From: Streptomyces sp. ISL-12
GTDB taxonomy: Bacteria; Actinomycetota; Actinomycetes; Streptomycetales; Streptomycetaceae
DNA: 64,000 nt
NCBI RefSeq assembly: GCF_018614415.1
Contig: NZ_JAGGOO010000110.1
Span: 62,001 to 126,000, forward strand
Direction of reading: 5' to 3'
The notes beneath the pieces were generated by a model, which had not been told where the DNA came from, ran no database searches, and was given only the letters and a program-made list of their open reading frames with translations. Of the stretch, positions 8,608-16,811 are shown piece by piece; position 1 is the stretch's first letter; each line of letters begins with the position of its first letter. The position numbers were made by a program, and so were the translations under genes.

Positions 8608-9384
8608 CTACCGCAGCAGCAGTTGCAGGCCGCCGAGGACCGTCGCCGCGATGACGAGCCGCTCGAAGAGTCTCTGGTTGATCCGGTTCACCGCCCACTT
8701 GCCGAGCAGCGCGCCGGGCACCACGAACACGACGAGCGCGGCGTCGAGCAGCAGCGAGTACCCGTCGATCAGGCCGAGCCCCACGCTGAACGGCAGCTTG
8801 GAGACGTTGACGATCAGGAAGAAGAAGGCGGAGGTGCCGAGGAAGCCCAGCTTCCGGAAGCCCGCGGAGAGCAGGTACATCGACATCACCGGGCCGCCCG
8901 CGTTGGCGACCATGGTGGTGAAGCCGCCCAGCACACCGTACGAGCGGGCCTTGAGCCGGCCGGTCCGGGTGGCGGTGCCCTCCTCCGGCCGCTCCCGCTC
9001 CCCGGCCGTCCGCCGCCGCCACACCGTCACCGCGGCCATCACGAGCAGGATGACGCCGATCGACGTCCGCACCGCGCCGTCGCCGGCCCACATCAGGAAG
9101 AGGGTGCCGGCGACCACCCCGGCCCCGACCGCCGGGAACAGTCGCCACAGCGTGGGCCAGTGCGCGTGCCGCCGGTAGGTGAGCACGGCCAGCACGTCCC
9201 CGGCGATCAGCACCGGCAGCAGGACGCCGGTGGAGGCGCGGGCGGGCAGCAGCGCCGCGAAGATCGCGAGGCTGACCGTGTTGGCGCCGCTGACGGCCGT
9301 CTTGGAGAAGCCGACGAGCAGGGCCGCGAGGGCGAGCGCCGCGAACTCCCAGCCGGTGAGGTGCCAGTGCGTCATCATGTCCAT
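8608..9384 (-). CDS. TauE/SafE-family (sulfite exporter-like) membrane permease
   Basis: A 258-aa integral membrane protein with seven to eight hydrophobic segments, two homologous halves and the family feature LVGFSKTAVSGANTVSLAIF near the N-terminus. The second half contains GGFTTMVANAGGPVMSMYLL, the internal repeat of the same motif. Members of TauE/SafE move sulfonates, sulfite or other small anions, but function is rarely proven. It converges with the MFS gene (9 bp between stops) and reads in the same direction as the acyl-CoA ligase, whose stop lies 49 bp upstream. The start is ATG 9384 (MDMMTHWHLTG); the ATG at 9378 or 9375 is equally possible. Confidence 0.82.
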   Translation of the reverse strand: MDMMTHWHLTGWEFAALALAALLVGFSKTAVSGANTVSLAIFAALLPARASTGVLLPVLIAGDVLAVLTYRRHAHWPTLWRLFPAVGAGVVAGTLFLMWAGDGAVRTSIGVILLVMAAVTVWRRRTAGERERPEEGTATRTGRLKARSYGVLGGFTTMVANAGGPVMSMYLLSAGFRKLGFLGTSAFFFLIVNVSKLPFSVGLGLIDGYSLLLDAALVVFVVPGALLGKWAVNRINQRLFERLVIAATVLGGLQLLLR

Positions 9385-9433
9385 TACGAGGACAGATGGT
9401 ATGCGCAGCCGCCGGGAAAGGTGGCACGCGCAG

Positions 9434-10945
9434 CTAGCCGGCGGCGTACCGCACCCGCAGTTCCCGCTTGAGCACCTTCATGCTGGGGCCGAGCGGCAGC
9501 GCGTCGGCGAACTCCACGCGGCGCGGGTACTTGTGCCGGCCGAGGTGCTCCTTGGACCACTCGGTGAGGCCGGCGGCGTCCGGGCTCGCGCCGGGCACGG
9601 GCACGACGACGGCGCACACCTCCTCGCCGTGCAGGTCGTCCGGGAGTCCGATGACGGCGACCTGCGCGACGCCGGGGTGGCGGACGAGGACCTCCTCGAC
9701 CTCGCGCGGGTAGACGTTGTAGCCGCCGCGGATGATGACGTCCTTCTTGCGGTCGACGATGCGCAGGAAGCCCTCACCGTCCTTGGTGCCGAGGTCGCCG
9801 GTGCGGAACCAGCCGTCGACGAGTGCCTCGGCGGTGGCCTCGGGGCGGCCGAGGTAGCCGGAGAAGACGTTGTGGCCGCGGATGACGACCTCGCCGAGTT
9901 CGCCGGGCGGCAGCAGTTCGATGCGGCCCTCCACCTCGGCGCGGGCGATCTCCACGTCGACGCCCCACAGGGGGTGGCCGATGGTGCCGGGCCGGGCGCC
10001 GAACACCGGCTGGTTGACGGCCGCCGCCGGCGAGGTCTCCGACAGCCCGTATCCCTCGTAGATCCTGGCGCCGAACGCCGCCTCGAACCGCTCCAGCACG
10101 GCGACCGGCAGCGAGGCGCCGCCCGAGACGCACACCCGCAGGGCGGGCAGCGCCTCGGCCTCGGCCGCCGCGGCGGCGAGGGCGACGAACATGGTGGGCA
10201 CCCCGTGGAAGGTGTCGACCTTCTCCCGCACCATCAGCTCGATCGCGCGCGCCGCGTCGAACCTCGGCAGCAGCACGAGGGTGGCCCCGGCCCGCCAGAC
10301 GGAGTTCATGGATACGGTCTGCCCGAAGGCGTGGAAGAGCGGCAGCGCGCCGAGCGCGATGTCGTCGGGCCGGATGTCGTTGGCGTCGAAGGCGTTGACG
10401 GTGGCGTTCATCACCAGGTTGAAGTGGCTGAGCACGGCGCCCTTGGGGACGCCGGTGGTGCCGCTGGTGTAGAAAACGACGGCGGGGTCGTCGGCCTCGC
10501 GGGTGACGTACGAGGTGAGCGGCTCGGCGCCGGCGGCCAGCTCGGTGAACTCCGCGCCGAGGGTGACGACCCGCACCCCGGCCGCGCGGGCCGCCGCCGT
10601 GCCCGTCTCCGCCTGCGCCGGGTGGCACAGCAGCAGGGTGGCGCCGCTGTCGCTGAGGACGTGCTCGACCTCCTCGGCCGACAGCAGCAGGTGGACCGGG
10701 ACGACCACACCGCCGGCCGCGGCGACCGCGTAGTACGCCTGCGGGAACTCGGCGGTGTTGGGCGCCATCAGCGCGACGCGGTCCCCCGGGCGGACACCGA
10801 GCCCCGCCAGCGCCCCGGCGCGGGCGAGGGCGCGCTGCCACAGCTCGGCGAAGGTGAGCCGCAGGCCGCCTTCGACCAGGGCCTCCTTGTGCGGGCGGCG
10901 CCGGGCGTTCTCGGCGAGGATCGCGGCGACGGAGAGGGTTGCCAT
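9434..10945 (-). CDS. Long-chain fatty-acid-CoA ligase-like AMP-forming enzyme
   Basis: A 503-aa ANL-superfamily ligase. The P-loop region FYTSGTTGVPKGAVLSH, the ATP motif YEGYGLSETSP, the hinge WFRTGDLGTKDGEG and the C-terminal RKKDVIIRGGYNVYPREVEE with the following catalytic Lys region are all intact. It would activate a carboxylic acid, probably a medium or long fatty acid, as acyl-adenylate and transfer it to CoA. The start is ATG 10945 (MATLSVAAILAENA). It is transcribed alone or with the TauE gene. The divergent intergenic region toward the hydrolase gene contains a palindrome that could be a TetR (FadR-like) site. It is 25 kb from the NRPS cluster, so a role in priming that assembly line is only a remote possibility. 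Confidence 0.88.
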   Translation of the reverse strand: MATLSVAAILAENARRRPHKEALVEGGLRLTFAELWQRALARAGALAGLGVRPGDRVALMAPNTAEFPQAYYAVAAAGGVVVPVHLLLSAEEVEHVLSDSGATLLLCHPAQAETGTAAARAAGVRVVTLGAEFTELAAGAEPLTSYVTREADDPAVVFYTSGTTGVPKGAVLSHFNLVMNATVNAFDANDIRPDDIALGALPLFHAFGQTVSMNSVWRAGATLVLLPRFDAARAIELMVREKVDTFHGVPTMFVALAAAAAEAEALPALRVCVSGGASLPVAVLERFEAAFGARIYEGYGLSETSPAAAVNQPVFGARPGTIGHPLWGVDVEIARAEVEGRIELLPPGELGEVVIRGHNVFSGYLGRPEATAEALVDGWFRTGDLGTKDGEGFLRIVDRKKDVIIRGGYNVYPREVEEVLVRHPGVAQVAVIGLPDDLHGEEVCAVVVPVPGASPDAAGLTEWSKEHLGRHKYPRRVEFADALPLGPSMKVLKRELRVRYAAG

Positions 10946-11038
10946 GGGATGTTGCTCCGTTTCCTTGCGGCTCTGCAGGGTCGGGAACGGGCCGTACGAG
11001 CGGGGTCAGGTCGGGTCCGGTCCACGGCGACCGTTAAT

Positions 11039-11049
11039 TAGCACTGCTA
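11039..11049. promoter_or_regulatory. Short palindrome TAGCACTGCTA in the divergent promoter region
   Basis: TAGCA-C-TGCTA is a perfect 5+5 dyad in an AT-rich patch (TTAATTAGCACTGCTAGT) between the ligase and hydrolase genes. Its form resembles operators of TetR regulators of fatty-acid genes. No cognate regulator lies next to it. Confidence 0.45.
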
Positions 11050-11126
11050 GTTTTGGACTATAGACCGCCCGGCCGCTCCCTGGGAAGATCCCTCCCGGAC
11101 CCTTCACCGACGCAGCCGGAGGACCG

Positions 11127-11936
11127 ATGCCCCAGGCCCGTGAGCACACCCTGACCGGAACCCGGGGACGGATCGCCGTCCACGAGTGGCCCGCCGCGCA
11201 CCCCCGGTACGTGGCGCTGCTGGCGCACGGGTACGGCGAGCACCTCGGCCGCTACGAGGAGGTCGCCGGCGTGCTGAGCGCGCACGGCGCGGCCGTGTAC
11301 GGGCCCGACCACCTCGGGCACGGGAAGTCCGACGGCGAGCGGGTGCTGATCGAGGACTTCGAGGACGTCGTCACCGATGTGCGCGCCGTGGCGGAGCTGG
11401 CCCGGACCGCCCACCCGGGTCTGCCGGCCGTGCTCGTCGGACACTCCATGGGCGGCCTGATCGCCGCCCGCTACGCCCAGCGCCACCCCGAGGACCTCAC
11501 CGCGCTGGTGCTGTCCGGCCCGGTGATCGGCGACTGGGAGCTGCCCCGCCGGCTGCTCGCCCTGGACGAGATCCCCGACACGCCGATCAGCCCGGGCGCG
11601 CTCTCCCGGGACCCGGCGGTCGGGGCGGTGTACGCCGCGGACCCGCTGGTGTGGCACGGCCCGATGAAGCGGCCGACGGTGGAGGCGTTCGTACGGACGC
11701 TGGCCACCGTCGCCGACGGCGGCACCGCCGGCCGGCTCCCGCTGCTGTGGCTGCACGGCGACGACGACCGCCTGGTACCGCTGTCCGGCAGCCGCCCCGG
11801 CGTCGAGCGGCTGTCCGGCGGGGAGCTGACGGAGCGGATCTATCCGGGCGCCCGGCACGAGGTGTTCCTGGAGACGCACCGCGCCGAGGTGTTCGCGGAC
11901 CTGACCGCCTTCCTGGACGGCGTGCTCGCCCGCTGA
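11127..11936 (+). CDS. Alpha/beta hydrolase, monoacylglycerol lipase-like
   Basis: A 269-aa serine hydrolase of the Hydrolase_4 family. The oxyanion region LLAHGYGEHLGRYEEVA, the nucleophile elbow VLVGHSMGGLIAARYA (Ser about 112), an acid in LHGDDDRLVP and the His in YPGARHEVFLE form the expected triad. GPDHLGHGKSDGER matches the monoacylglycerol lipase signature. The likely reaction is hydrolysis of monoacylglycerols or similar esters in the cytoplasm; there is no signal peptide. It is divergent from the acyl-CoA ligase, so released fatty acids could be re-activated by that enzyme, but this pairing is inference. Confidence 0.85.
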   Translation: MPQAREHTLTGTRGRIAVHEWPAAHPRYVALLAHGYGEHLGRYEEVAGVLSAHGAAVYGPDHLGHGKSDGERVLIEDFEDVVTDVRAVAELARTAHPGLPAVLVGHSMGGLIAARYAQRHPEDLTALVLSGPVIGDWELPRRLLALDEIPDTPISPGALSRDPAVGAVYAADPLVWHGPMKRPTVEAFVRTLATVADGGTAGRLPLLWLHGDDDRLVPLSGSRPGVERLSGGELTERIYPGARHEVFLETHRAEVFADLTAFLDGVLAR

Positions 11937-11947
11937 CCCGTCCGGTT

Positions 11948-11971
11948 GTTTGCGCAGGTACCGCCGGGGCA
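11948..11971 (+). promoter_or_regulatory. SigB-like stress promoter upstream of dps
   Basis: GTTT (11948-11951), a 14-bp spacer and GGGGCA (11966-11971) resemble the Streptomyces SigB/general-stress consensus GNNTN14-16GGGTAC. It lies about 160 bp before the dps start, in a 195-bp region with no gene. A stress-controlled Dps would be in keeping with this, but the match is partial. Confidence 0.4.
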
Positions 11972-12131
11972 CACGGGTGTCCATGGAGCGGTCGGGCCGC
12001 AGGCCCCGCCGGGGAGGACATCGCACCCCACGTCCCCCTGGGCGGGGCCGCGCCCGGACCCGGCGACCGCCGCCGTCCGGCGCCCGGCACGCTCCCGACC
12101 ACACCATCGACGCCGCGAGGAGCAGCACCGT

Positions 12132-12614
12132 ATGACTGTCGTGAAGAGCACGATTCCGGAGTCGGCCCGCCAGGTCACCTGGGAGGCGTTGCAGAGCACG
12201 CTCGTGGATCTTCTCGGGCTCTCCCTGATCGGGAAGCAGGTGCACTGGAACATCGTGGGACCCCGGTTCCGTTCGATCCACCTCCAGCTCGACGAGGTCG
12301 TCTCGACGGCCCGGGAGTTCGCGGACACCGTCGCCGAGCGCTCGGCGGCCCTCGGGATGCCGGCCGACGGCCGTCCGGAGACGATCGCGTCCGCGTTCAC
12401 GCTGCCGTCCCCGAAGGACGGCTGGGTGCGGGACGAGGACGCCGTCGCGCTGATGACCGAGACGCTGGAGGCGGCCATCGTCCGGCTCCGGGAGCGGATC
12501 AAGGCCACCGACGAGCCCGACCCGGTCACCCAGGACCTGCTGATCTCCATCACCGCCGAACTGGAGAAGCAGCGCTGGATGTTCGACGCCGAGAACTGGC
12601 CGAAGGAGGACTGA
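12132..12614 (+). CDS. Dps-family DNA-protection/ferritin-like protein
   Basis: A 160-aa protein started at ATG 12132, with GAGGAG about 9 bp upstream. The conserved ferroxidase and dimer-interface block is present: GKQVHWNIVGPRFRSIHLQL then DEVVSTAREFADTVAER, and the C-terminal ITAELEKQRWMFDAENW. Dps dodecamers oxidise and store iron with hydrogen peroxide and may coat DNA in stress or stationary phase. There is no long Lys-rich tail, so DNA binding may be weak. It precedes DUF3140 and an HhH-type protein on the same strand, a set consistent with DNA or oxidative-stress protection, and a SigB-like promoter sits upstream. Confidence 0.9.
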   Translation: MTVVKSTIPESARQVTWEALQSTLVDLLGLSLIGKQVHWNIVGPRFRSIHLQLDEVVSTAREFADTVAERSAALGMPADGRPETIASAFTLPSPKDGWVRDEDAVALMTETLEAAIVRLRERIKATDEPDPVTQDLLISITAELEKQRWMFDAENWPKED

Positions 12615-12683
12615 CCGGCGCGGCCCGCCGTCATCCCACCTCACCGCACACACGCACGCACGCACCACGAAAAGGGGCACCTC

Positions 12684-13016
12684 ATGGCCGACGCCCTGGA
12701 ACTCGACGCGCTGTGGGAGGACTTCCACCGCGTGGTGAACATGACCTCCGCCGAGCTGTCCGCCTGGCTGCGGGTCAGCGACGCCGGCGAGACGACCGAG
12801 CCGCTGCCGGACCGGGCGGGATCGTCCACCGGGCAGCACGTCCTCGCCATCCTCCAGAAACGCCGTACCGACCTCACCGAGGACGATCTGGGCGTGATGC
12901 GGGCGGTGATGGACACGGTCACCGAGCAGACGGACGTGGAGAACGAGCCCGCGGCCGAGGACACCGAGCGCCGGCACCGGCTGATGACCCTGGGCCACGA
13001 CCCGCTCAAGGGGTAG
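12684..13016 (+). CDS. DUF3140 family protein
   Basis: A 110-aa acidic soluble protein. The block LWEDFHRVVNMTSAELSAWL, followed by TGQHVLAILQKRRTDLTEDD and LMTLGHDPLKG, matches DUF3140, a family predicted to be DNA-associated but without proven function. The start is ATG 12684 with an AAAAGGGG ribosome site. Its stop is 2 bp before the GTG of the next gene, so the two are translationally coupled. Confidence 0.85.
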   Translation: MADALELDALWEDFHRVVNMTSAELSAWLRVSDAGETTEPLPDRAGSSTGQHVLAILQKRRTDLTEDDLGVMRAVMDTVTEQTDVENEPAAEDTERRHRLMTLGHDPLKG

Positions 13017-13018
13017 CC

Positions 13019-13666
13019 GTGGACCGCGACGCGCGCGTCGTGCGCGAACTCGTCGGCGCGCACGGGCGGACGTACGCCGAGGAGGCGGGCATCCGGCTGA
13101 AGGACACCCCGCAGCCGCTCTACCACCTGCTGGTCCTGGCCCATCTGCTCAGCGCCCGGATCCGCGGCTCGGTCGCCGTGGCCACCGCCCGCGCCCTGCG
13201 CGAGGCGGGGCTGCGGGACCCCCGCCGGATGGCGGAGGCCACCTGGCAGGAACGGGTGGACGCGCTGGGCCGGGGCGGCTACCGGCGCTACGACGAACGC
13301 ACCGCCACCCAGCTCGGCGAGGAGGCGGAGCTGCTCAACGACCGCTGGGGCGGGGACCTGCGCCGGCTCCGGAAAGAGGCGGACGGCGACGTGTCCGCGC
13401 TGCGCCGGCTGCTCCAGGAGTTCACCGGGGCCGGGCCGACCGGCGCCGACATCTTCCTGCGCGAGGTCCAGCGGGTCTGGCCGGAGGCCGCGCCGTATCT
13501 GGACCGCAAGGCGTCGCAGGGCGCGGAACGCCTGGGGCTGCCCACGGCCCCCGGCCGCCTGCTGGCCGCCGCCGGGACGACGGACCCGGCGGTGCTCGCC
13601 GCCGCGCTGGTCCGGGCGTCGGTGGACGAGAAGGTGGCGGAGGACGTCCGGCAGCGGGCCGGGTGA
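13019..13666 (+). CDS. HhH-GPD-like endonuclease/DNA glycosylase family protein
   Basis: A 215-aa protein from GTG 13019, coupled to the DUF3140 gene. The body is helical, and the segment LRRLLQEFTGAGPTGADIFLREVQ resembles the helix-hairpin-helix and following aspartate of the HhH-GPD superfamily. The usual catalytic Lys and iron-sulfur cysteines of endonuclease III are not evident, so catalysis may be absent or different. Proteins of this type are annotated as putative endonucleases in many Streptomyces genomes. Together with Dps and DUF3140 it suggests a DNA-protection group; the activity is unproven. Confidence 0.65.
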   Translation: MDRDARVVRELVGAHGRTYAEEAGIRLKDTPQPLYHLLVLAHLLSARIRGSVAVATARALREAGLRDPRRMAEATWQERVDALGRGGYRRYDERTATQLGEEAELLNDRWGGDLRRLRKEADGDVSALRRLLQEFTGAGPTGADIFLREVQRVWPEAAPYLDRKASQGAERLGLPTAPGRLLAAAGTTDPAVLAAALVRASVDEKVAEDVRQRAG

Positions 13667-13721
13667 TGTGCGCCGGGCAAGGTCTCGGCGTGACGTACTC
13701 CCCGGCGGCGGGCGCTGAAAG

Positions 13722-13733
13722 TATGATCAAGCG
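13722..13733 (+). promoter_or_regulatory. -10 element TATGAT for a leaderless transcript
   Basis: TATGAT (13722-13727) lies exactly 6 nt before ATG 13734 and no ribosome-binding site is present, so the transcript probably starts at the A of the start codon. The spacing is the same as at 5137-5148. Confidence 0.55.
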
Positions 13734-14270
13734 ATGTCTGACATGACCGAAACCACGCCGGGCTGGCTGACGACCGACGAGCTCGAATCGGCGCGCGCCC
13801 GCATGCCCATCCTGTACGTCGAGGCCGTGCCCGTGCGGGTCGACGACAGCGGCGAAGTCACCAGCGTCGGCCTGCTGCTGCGCATCGGGCCCGACGGAAC
13901 GGTCAGCCGGACCCTGGTCTCGGGCCGGGTACTGCACCACGAGCGGGTCCGCGACGCCCTGCTGCGCCACCTGGAGAAGGACCTCGGCCCGGTGGCGCTG
14001 CCCCGGGTCCCGGCCTCGCTCCAGCCGTTCACGGTGGCCGAGTACTTCCCGACCCAGGGCGTCACCCCGTACCACGACCCGCGGCAGCACGCGGTGTCCC
14101 TCGCCTACGTCGTGCCGGTGACCGGCGACTGCCGGCCCCGGCAGGACGCGCTCGACCTGGTCTGGTTCAGCCCCCAGGAGGCGCTGTCACCGGCGGTGCA
14201 GAGCGAGATGCCCGGCGGTCACGGCGTCCTGCTGAAGCAGGCGCTGGCGCATGTGGGCTGCGTGGCCTGA
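13734..14270 (+). CDS. NUDIX hydrolase-like protein (DUF4916)
   Basis: A 178-aa protein, mainly beta-rich, with a NUDIX-like fold: VEAVPVRVDDSGEVTSVGLL at the start of the core, a degenerate loop around LRHLEKDLGPVALPRV, and SLAYVVPVTGDCRPRQDALD-like strands at the end. The canonical GX5EX7REUXEEXGU box is not intact, so metal-dependent phosphohydrolase activity is doubtful. This matches DUF4916, which is common in Streptomyces and of unknown function. The leaderless-type -10 upstream decides the start at 13734. Confidence 0.72.
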   Translation: MSDMTETTPGWLTTDELESARARMPILYVEAVPVRVDDSGEVTSVGLLLRIGPDGTVSRTLVSGRVLHHERVRDALLRHLEKDLGPVALPRVPASLQPFTVAEYFPTQGVTPYHDPRQHAVSLAYVVPVTGDCRPRQDALDLVWFSPQEALSPAVQSEMPGGHGVLLKQALAHVGCVA

Positions 14271-14273
14271 CGC

Positions 14274-15548
14274 TCAGTGGGCGGCCCGGCGACCGCCCTC
14301 CGGTTCGCCGTGCCCCTGCCAGGGGCGGGCGAGTCCCACGAGGGCGAGGGCCGCCGCGGCGGCGCTGATCAGCATGATCGTCGCCATCGGCCGCGAGCTG
14401 TCCTCCCCGAAGAGCCCGACCAGCGGCGAGGCGACGGCGCCGAAGAGGAACTGGAACCCGCCGAGCAGCGCGGAGGCAGCTCCCGGGGCGTGCCGGGCCA
14501 GCGCCTGGCCGACGCTCATGGTGCCGGGGAAGACCATGCCCATGCCGAAGCAGGTCACGAACAGCGTCGCCCAGGTACCGGCGAGGGTCTCCCCCGCGGT
14601 GACGACCAGCAGCAGCTGCGCCAGCGCACCGAGCACCACGACGCCGACGCCCGCGGAGATCAGGGTGTTCAGCCGCAGCCGTCCGGCCAGCCGGGAGAAG
14701 ACGAAGCCCGCGAGCAGGAGACCGATGGCGTTGGTGGCGAAGACGAGGGAGTACAGCGTCGAGGAGACGCCGTGTATCTCCTCGAAGACGAAGCTCGAAC
14801 CGCTGATGTAGGAGAACAGCGCGGCCGAGACGCAGGCGAGGACGAGCACGTACCCCATGAAGGGCCGGTCGCCGAGGAGGGCTCCCATGGCGCGGAAGGT
14901 GCTGGAGACGCCGCCGCCGTGCCGCCGCTCGGGCGGCAGGGTCTCGGGGACGGTCCGCACCACCGCGAGCAGCAGCAGGACGCCCATGACGGTGAGGACG
15001 GCGAAGACCGCGCGCCAGGTGGAGACCGACAGGACGGCTCCGCCGAGCACCGGCGCGGCGACCGGGGCGACGCCCATGATCTGGGAGAGGACCGCGAAGT
15101 AGCGGGGCAGGTCGGCGCCCTGGAAGCGGTCGGTGAGGACGGCCCGGGCCAGCACCATGCCCGCCGCCGCGGCCACGCCCTGGAGGAAGCGGGCGACGGT
15201 CAGCAGGGTGACGTCGGGGGCGACGGCGCAGAGCACGGAGAAGACGACGAAGCCGGCGGTGCCCGCGACGAGCAGCCGGCGGCGGCCGACGCTGTCGCTG
15301 ACCGGTCCGATCAGCAACTGCCCGACGACCAGGCCGGCGAGGAACGCCGTCATGGTCAGCTGTACGGCCGAGCTGCTCGTGCCGAGCGCCTCCCCCATGG
15401 CGGGGAAGCCCGGCACGTACATGTCGGTGGCGAGCGGGGCCACGGCGGTCAGCGCGGCCAGGACGGTGACCAGCAGGACGGGGCGCACGACGGGGGCGGC
15501 ATCCGGAACGGCGGACGCGGTGGTTCGTGAGGGGGACGGCGATACCAT
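14274..15548 (-). CDS. Bcr/CflA-type MFS multidrug exporter (DHA1)
   Basis: About 424 aa with twelve predicted membrane segments. The N-terminal motif ATDMYVPGFPAMGEALG followed by GPVSDSVGRRRLLVAG is the Bcr/CflA signature. The start is ATG 15548 (MVSPSPSRTT), or ATG 15554 two codons earlier; longer in-frame extensions run through the divergent marR gene and are unlikely. Homologues export bicyclomycin, chloramphenicol or cysteine-like solutes by proton antiport. It is divergent from a MarR gene with a palindrome between them, so it is probably a regulated drug-efflux pump. Confidence 0.87.
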   Translation of the reverse strand: MVSPSPSRTTASAVPDAAPVVRPVLLVTVLAALTAVAPLATDMYVPGFPAMGEALGTSSSAVQLTMTAFLAGLVVGQLLIGPVSDSVGRRRLLVAGTAGFVVFSVLCAVAPDVTLLTVARFLQGVAAAAGMVLARAVLTDRFQGADLPRYFAVLSQIMGVAPVAAPVLGGAVLSVSTWRAVFAVLTVMGVLLLLAVVRTVPETLPPERRHGGGVSSTFRAMGALLGDRPFMGYVLVLACVSAALFSYISGSSFVFEEIHGVSSTLYSLVFATNAIGLLLAGFVFSRLAGRLRLNTLISAGVGVVVLGALAQLLLVVTAGETLAGTWATLFVTCFGMGMVFPGTMSVGQALARHAPGAASALLGGFQFLFGAVASPLVGLFGEDSSRPMATIMLISAAAAALALVGLARPWQGHGEPEGGRRAAH

Positions 15549-15568
15549 GGACATAACGGTAACCAATA

Positions 15569-15582
15569 GTTCACCGGTTAAC
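15569..15582. promoter_or_regulatory. Palindromic operator between the MFS exporter and marR
   Basis: GTTCACCGGTTAAC is a 14-bp near-perfect dyad with one mismatched pair, preceded by a related GGTAACC. It lies in the 66-bp gap between the divergent exporter and MarR genes, where a MarR dimer would block both promoters. Confidence 0.6.
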
Positions 15583-15614
15583 ATAATGCGTCCTGCCCAG
15601 TGAGAGGCGGTCCC

Positions 15615-16109
15615 ATGTTCCCCTCCCCCGCTGAGACCCGGGCCCAGTGGGCGGCCCGGCTCCCGGGAGTCGACACCTCGCCGATGGAGGTCGTGGCCGC
15701 GCTCAAGCACGCGGTCGGGCTGCTCGACCAGACCCTCGACCCGCTCTACGAGGGCGCCGGTCTCACCCCGGCCGAGATCGGCACCCTGGTGCCGCTGCGG
15801 CACGCCACCCGGCCGGTCATCGCCCGCCGGCTCGCCGAACGCCTGGGCCTGTCGCCGGCGGGGGTCAGCAAGACGCTGGCCAAACTGGAGAAGCGCGGAC
15901 TGATCGCGCGTACGCCGAACCCGGCCGACCGGCGTTCGGTGCTGGTGACCATCACCGAGGAGGGCGCCCGGACGGTGGACGACCTCTTTCCCCGGCAACT
16001 GGCCGCCGAGGGGGAGCTGCTGGCGGGGCTCGGGGCGGACCGGGAGTGGGTCCTGGGGGCGCTGCGGCGGCTGGTGGAGGTCATGGAGGGCAACCGCCGC
16101 CGGTCGTGA
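15615..16109 (+). CDS. MarR-family transcriptional regulator
   Basis: A 164-aa protein from ATG 15615, which has an AGAGGCGG ribosome-site-like stretch; GTG 15600 is an alternative. The winged helix is clear: VIARRLAERLGLSPAGVSK as HTH, LAKLEKRGLIARTPN, and the wing arginine pattern NPADRRSVLVTIT. Helical dimerisation segments flank it. It probably represses itself and the divergent Bcr-type exporter through the palindrome between them. The inducer is unknown. Confidence 0.87.
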   Translation: MFPSPAETRAQWAARLPGVDTSPMEVVAALKHAVGLLDQTLDPLYEGAGLTPAEIGTLVPLRHATRPVIARRLAERLGLSPAGVSKTLAKLEKRGLIARTPNPADRRSVLVTITEEGARTVDDLFPRQLAAEGELLAGLGADREWVLGALRRLVEVMEGNRRRS

Positions 16110-16110
16110 G

Positions 16111-16497
16111 TCAGTCGCCGTCCTCGTGACTGAGCTGGGGGTCCAGGTCGTCGCGGAGCAGGCCCCGGCTGCCGGTCTGCCCGGTGCGGTAGGCGGAGCG
16201 GGCCACCAGGTGCGAGGCGACCGGGCCGGTCAGGAACTGGAAGAACGCGATCAGCGCCAGGGTGCCCAGGTCGATGCCGTTGCGCAGCCGCAGCGCCACA
16301 CCGGCCAGGACCAGCAGCAGGCCGAGGGTCTGCGGCTTGGTCGCGGCGTGGCTGCGGGAGAGCACGTCGGGGAAGCGGAGCATGCCGATCACGCCGAGCA
16401 GGCTCTGGAAGCAGCCGAGCAGCAGCAGGAACGCGCCGACGAGGTCGGCGGCCTCGGCCCAGGGATGCACGGCGTTCGCGGCGTGTACGGCGTTCAC
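16111..16497 (-). CDS. mnhG: Na+/H+ antiporter subunit G (MrpG/MnhG)
   Basis: A 128-aa protein with three membrane helices. The conserved segment LLGVIGMLRFPDVLSRSHAA followed by TKPQTLGLLLVLAG is diagnostic of MrpG/PhaG. It is the last gene of a six-gene Mrp operon on the minus strand; its start overlaps the stop of mnhF by 4 bp. Subunit G helps form the membrane domain of the heteromeric Mrp cation/proton antiporter used in pH and sodium homeostasis. It ends 2 bp from the converging marR stop. Confidence 0.92.
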   Translation of the reverse strand: MNAVHAANAVHPWAEAADLVGAFLLLLGCFQSLLGVIGMLRFPDVLSRSHAATKPQTLGLLLVLAGVALRLRNGIDLGTLALIAFFQFLTGPVASHLVARSAYRTGQTGSRGLLRDDLDPQLSHEDGD

Positions 16498-16811
16498 CGG
16501 TGGTCCTCCGTGCCGTCCGGCCGGACGGTGGGCCGGTCGCGTACGGCGATGAACCGGGCGATGCCCACCGAGCCGGTGAAGCCGAGGAAGGCCAGGACCA
16601 GCATGACGGGGAAGTAGAACGCGTCGCCGTCGTGGGCGGCCTTGGCGCCGATGCCGGCGATGATCAGCGCGGCGGCGACGTCCAGGGCGACCGCCCGGTC
16701 CAGCATCGAGGGTCCCCGCCAGATGCGGAACAGCAGCAGGGCGCCCGCGACCAGGATCATCACGACCGAGGCGATGAGCATGCCCTCCTCGACGGCGTGC
16801 AGGGTGTTCAC
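16494..16811 (-). CDS. mnhF: Na+/H+ antiporter subunit F (MrpF/MnhF)
   Basis: A 105-aa, three-helix membrane protein from GTG 16811. The block LLFRIWRGPSMLDRAVALDV is typical of MrpF. It overlaps both neighbours by 4 bp (mnhE upstream, mnhG downstream), so it is translated from the polycistronic Mrp message. Homologues are required for assembly and have been linked to bile salt and sodium efflux; here it is simply part of the antiporter complex. Confidence 0.92.
   Translation of the reverse strand: MNTLHAVEEGMLIASVVMILVAGALLLFRIWRGPSMLDRAVALDVAAALIIAGIGAKAAHDGDAFYFPVMLVLAFLGFTGSVGIARFIAVRDRPTVRPDGTEDHR

Noticed and set aside
9434-10945. Acyl-CoA ligase as starter enzyme for the NRPS
   Set aside because: It is 25 kb from the cluster, under a separate promoter, with fatty-acid-type context. 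No evidence links it.
12646-12668. CACACGCACGCACGCACC simple repeat before the DUF3140 gene
   Set aside because: Short low-complexity leader; no sign of a binding site or mobile element.
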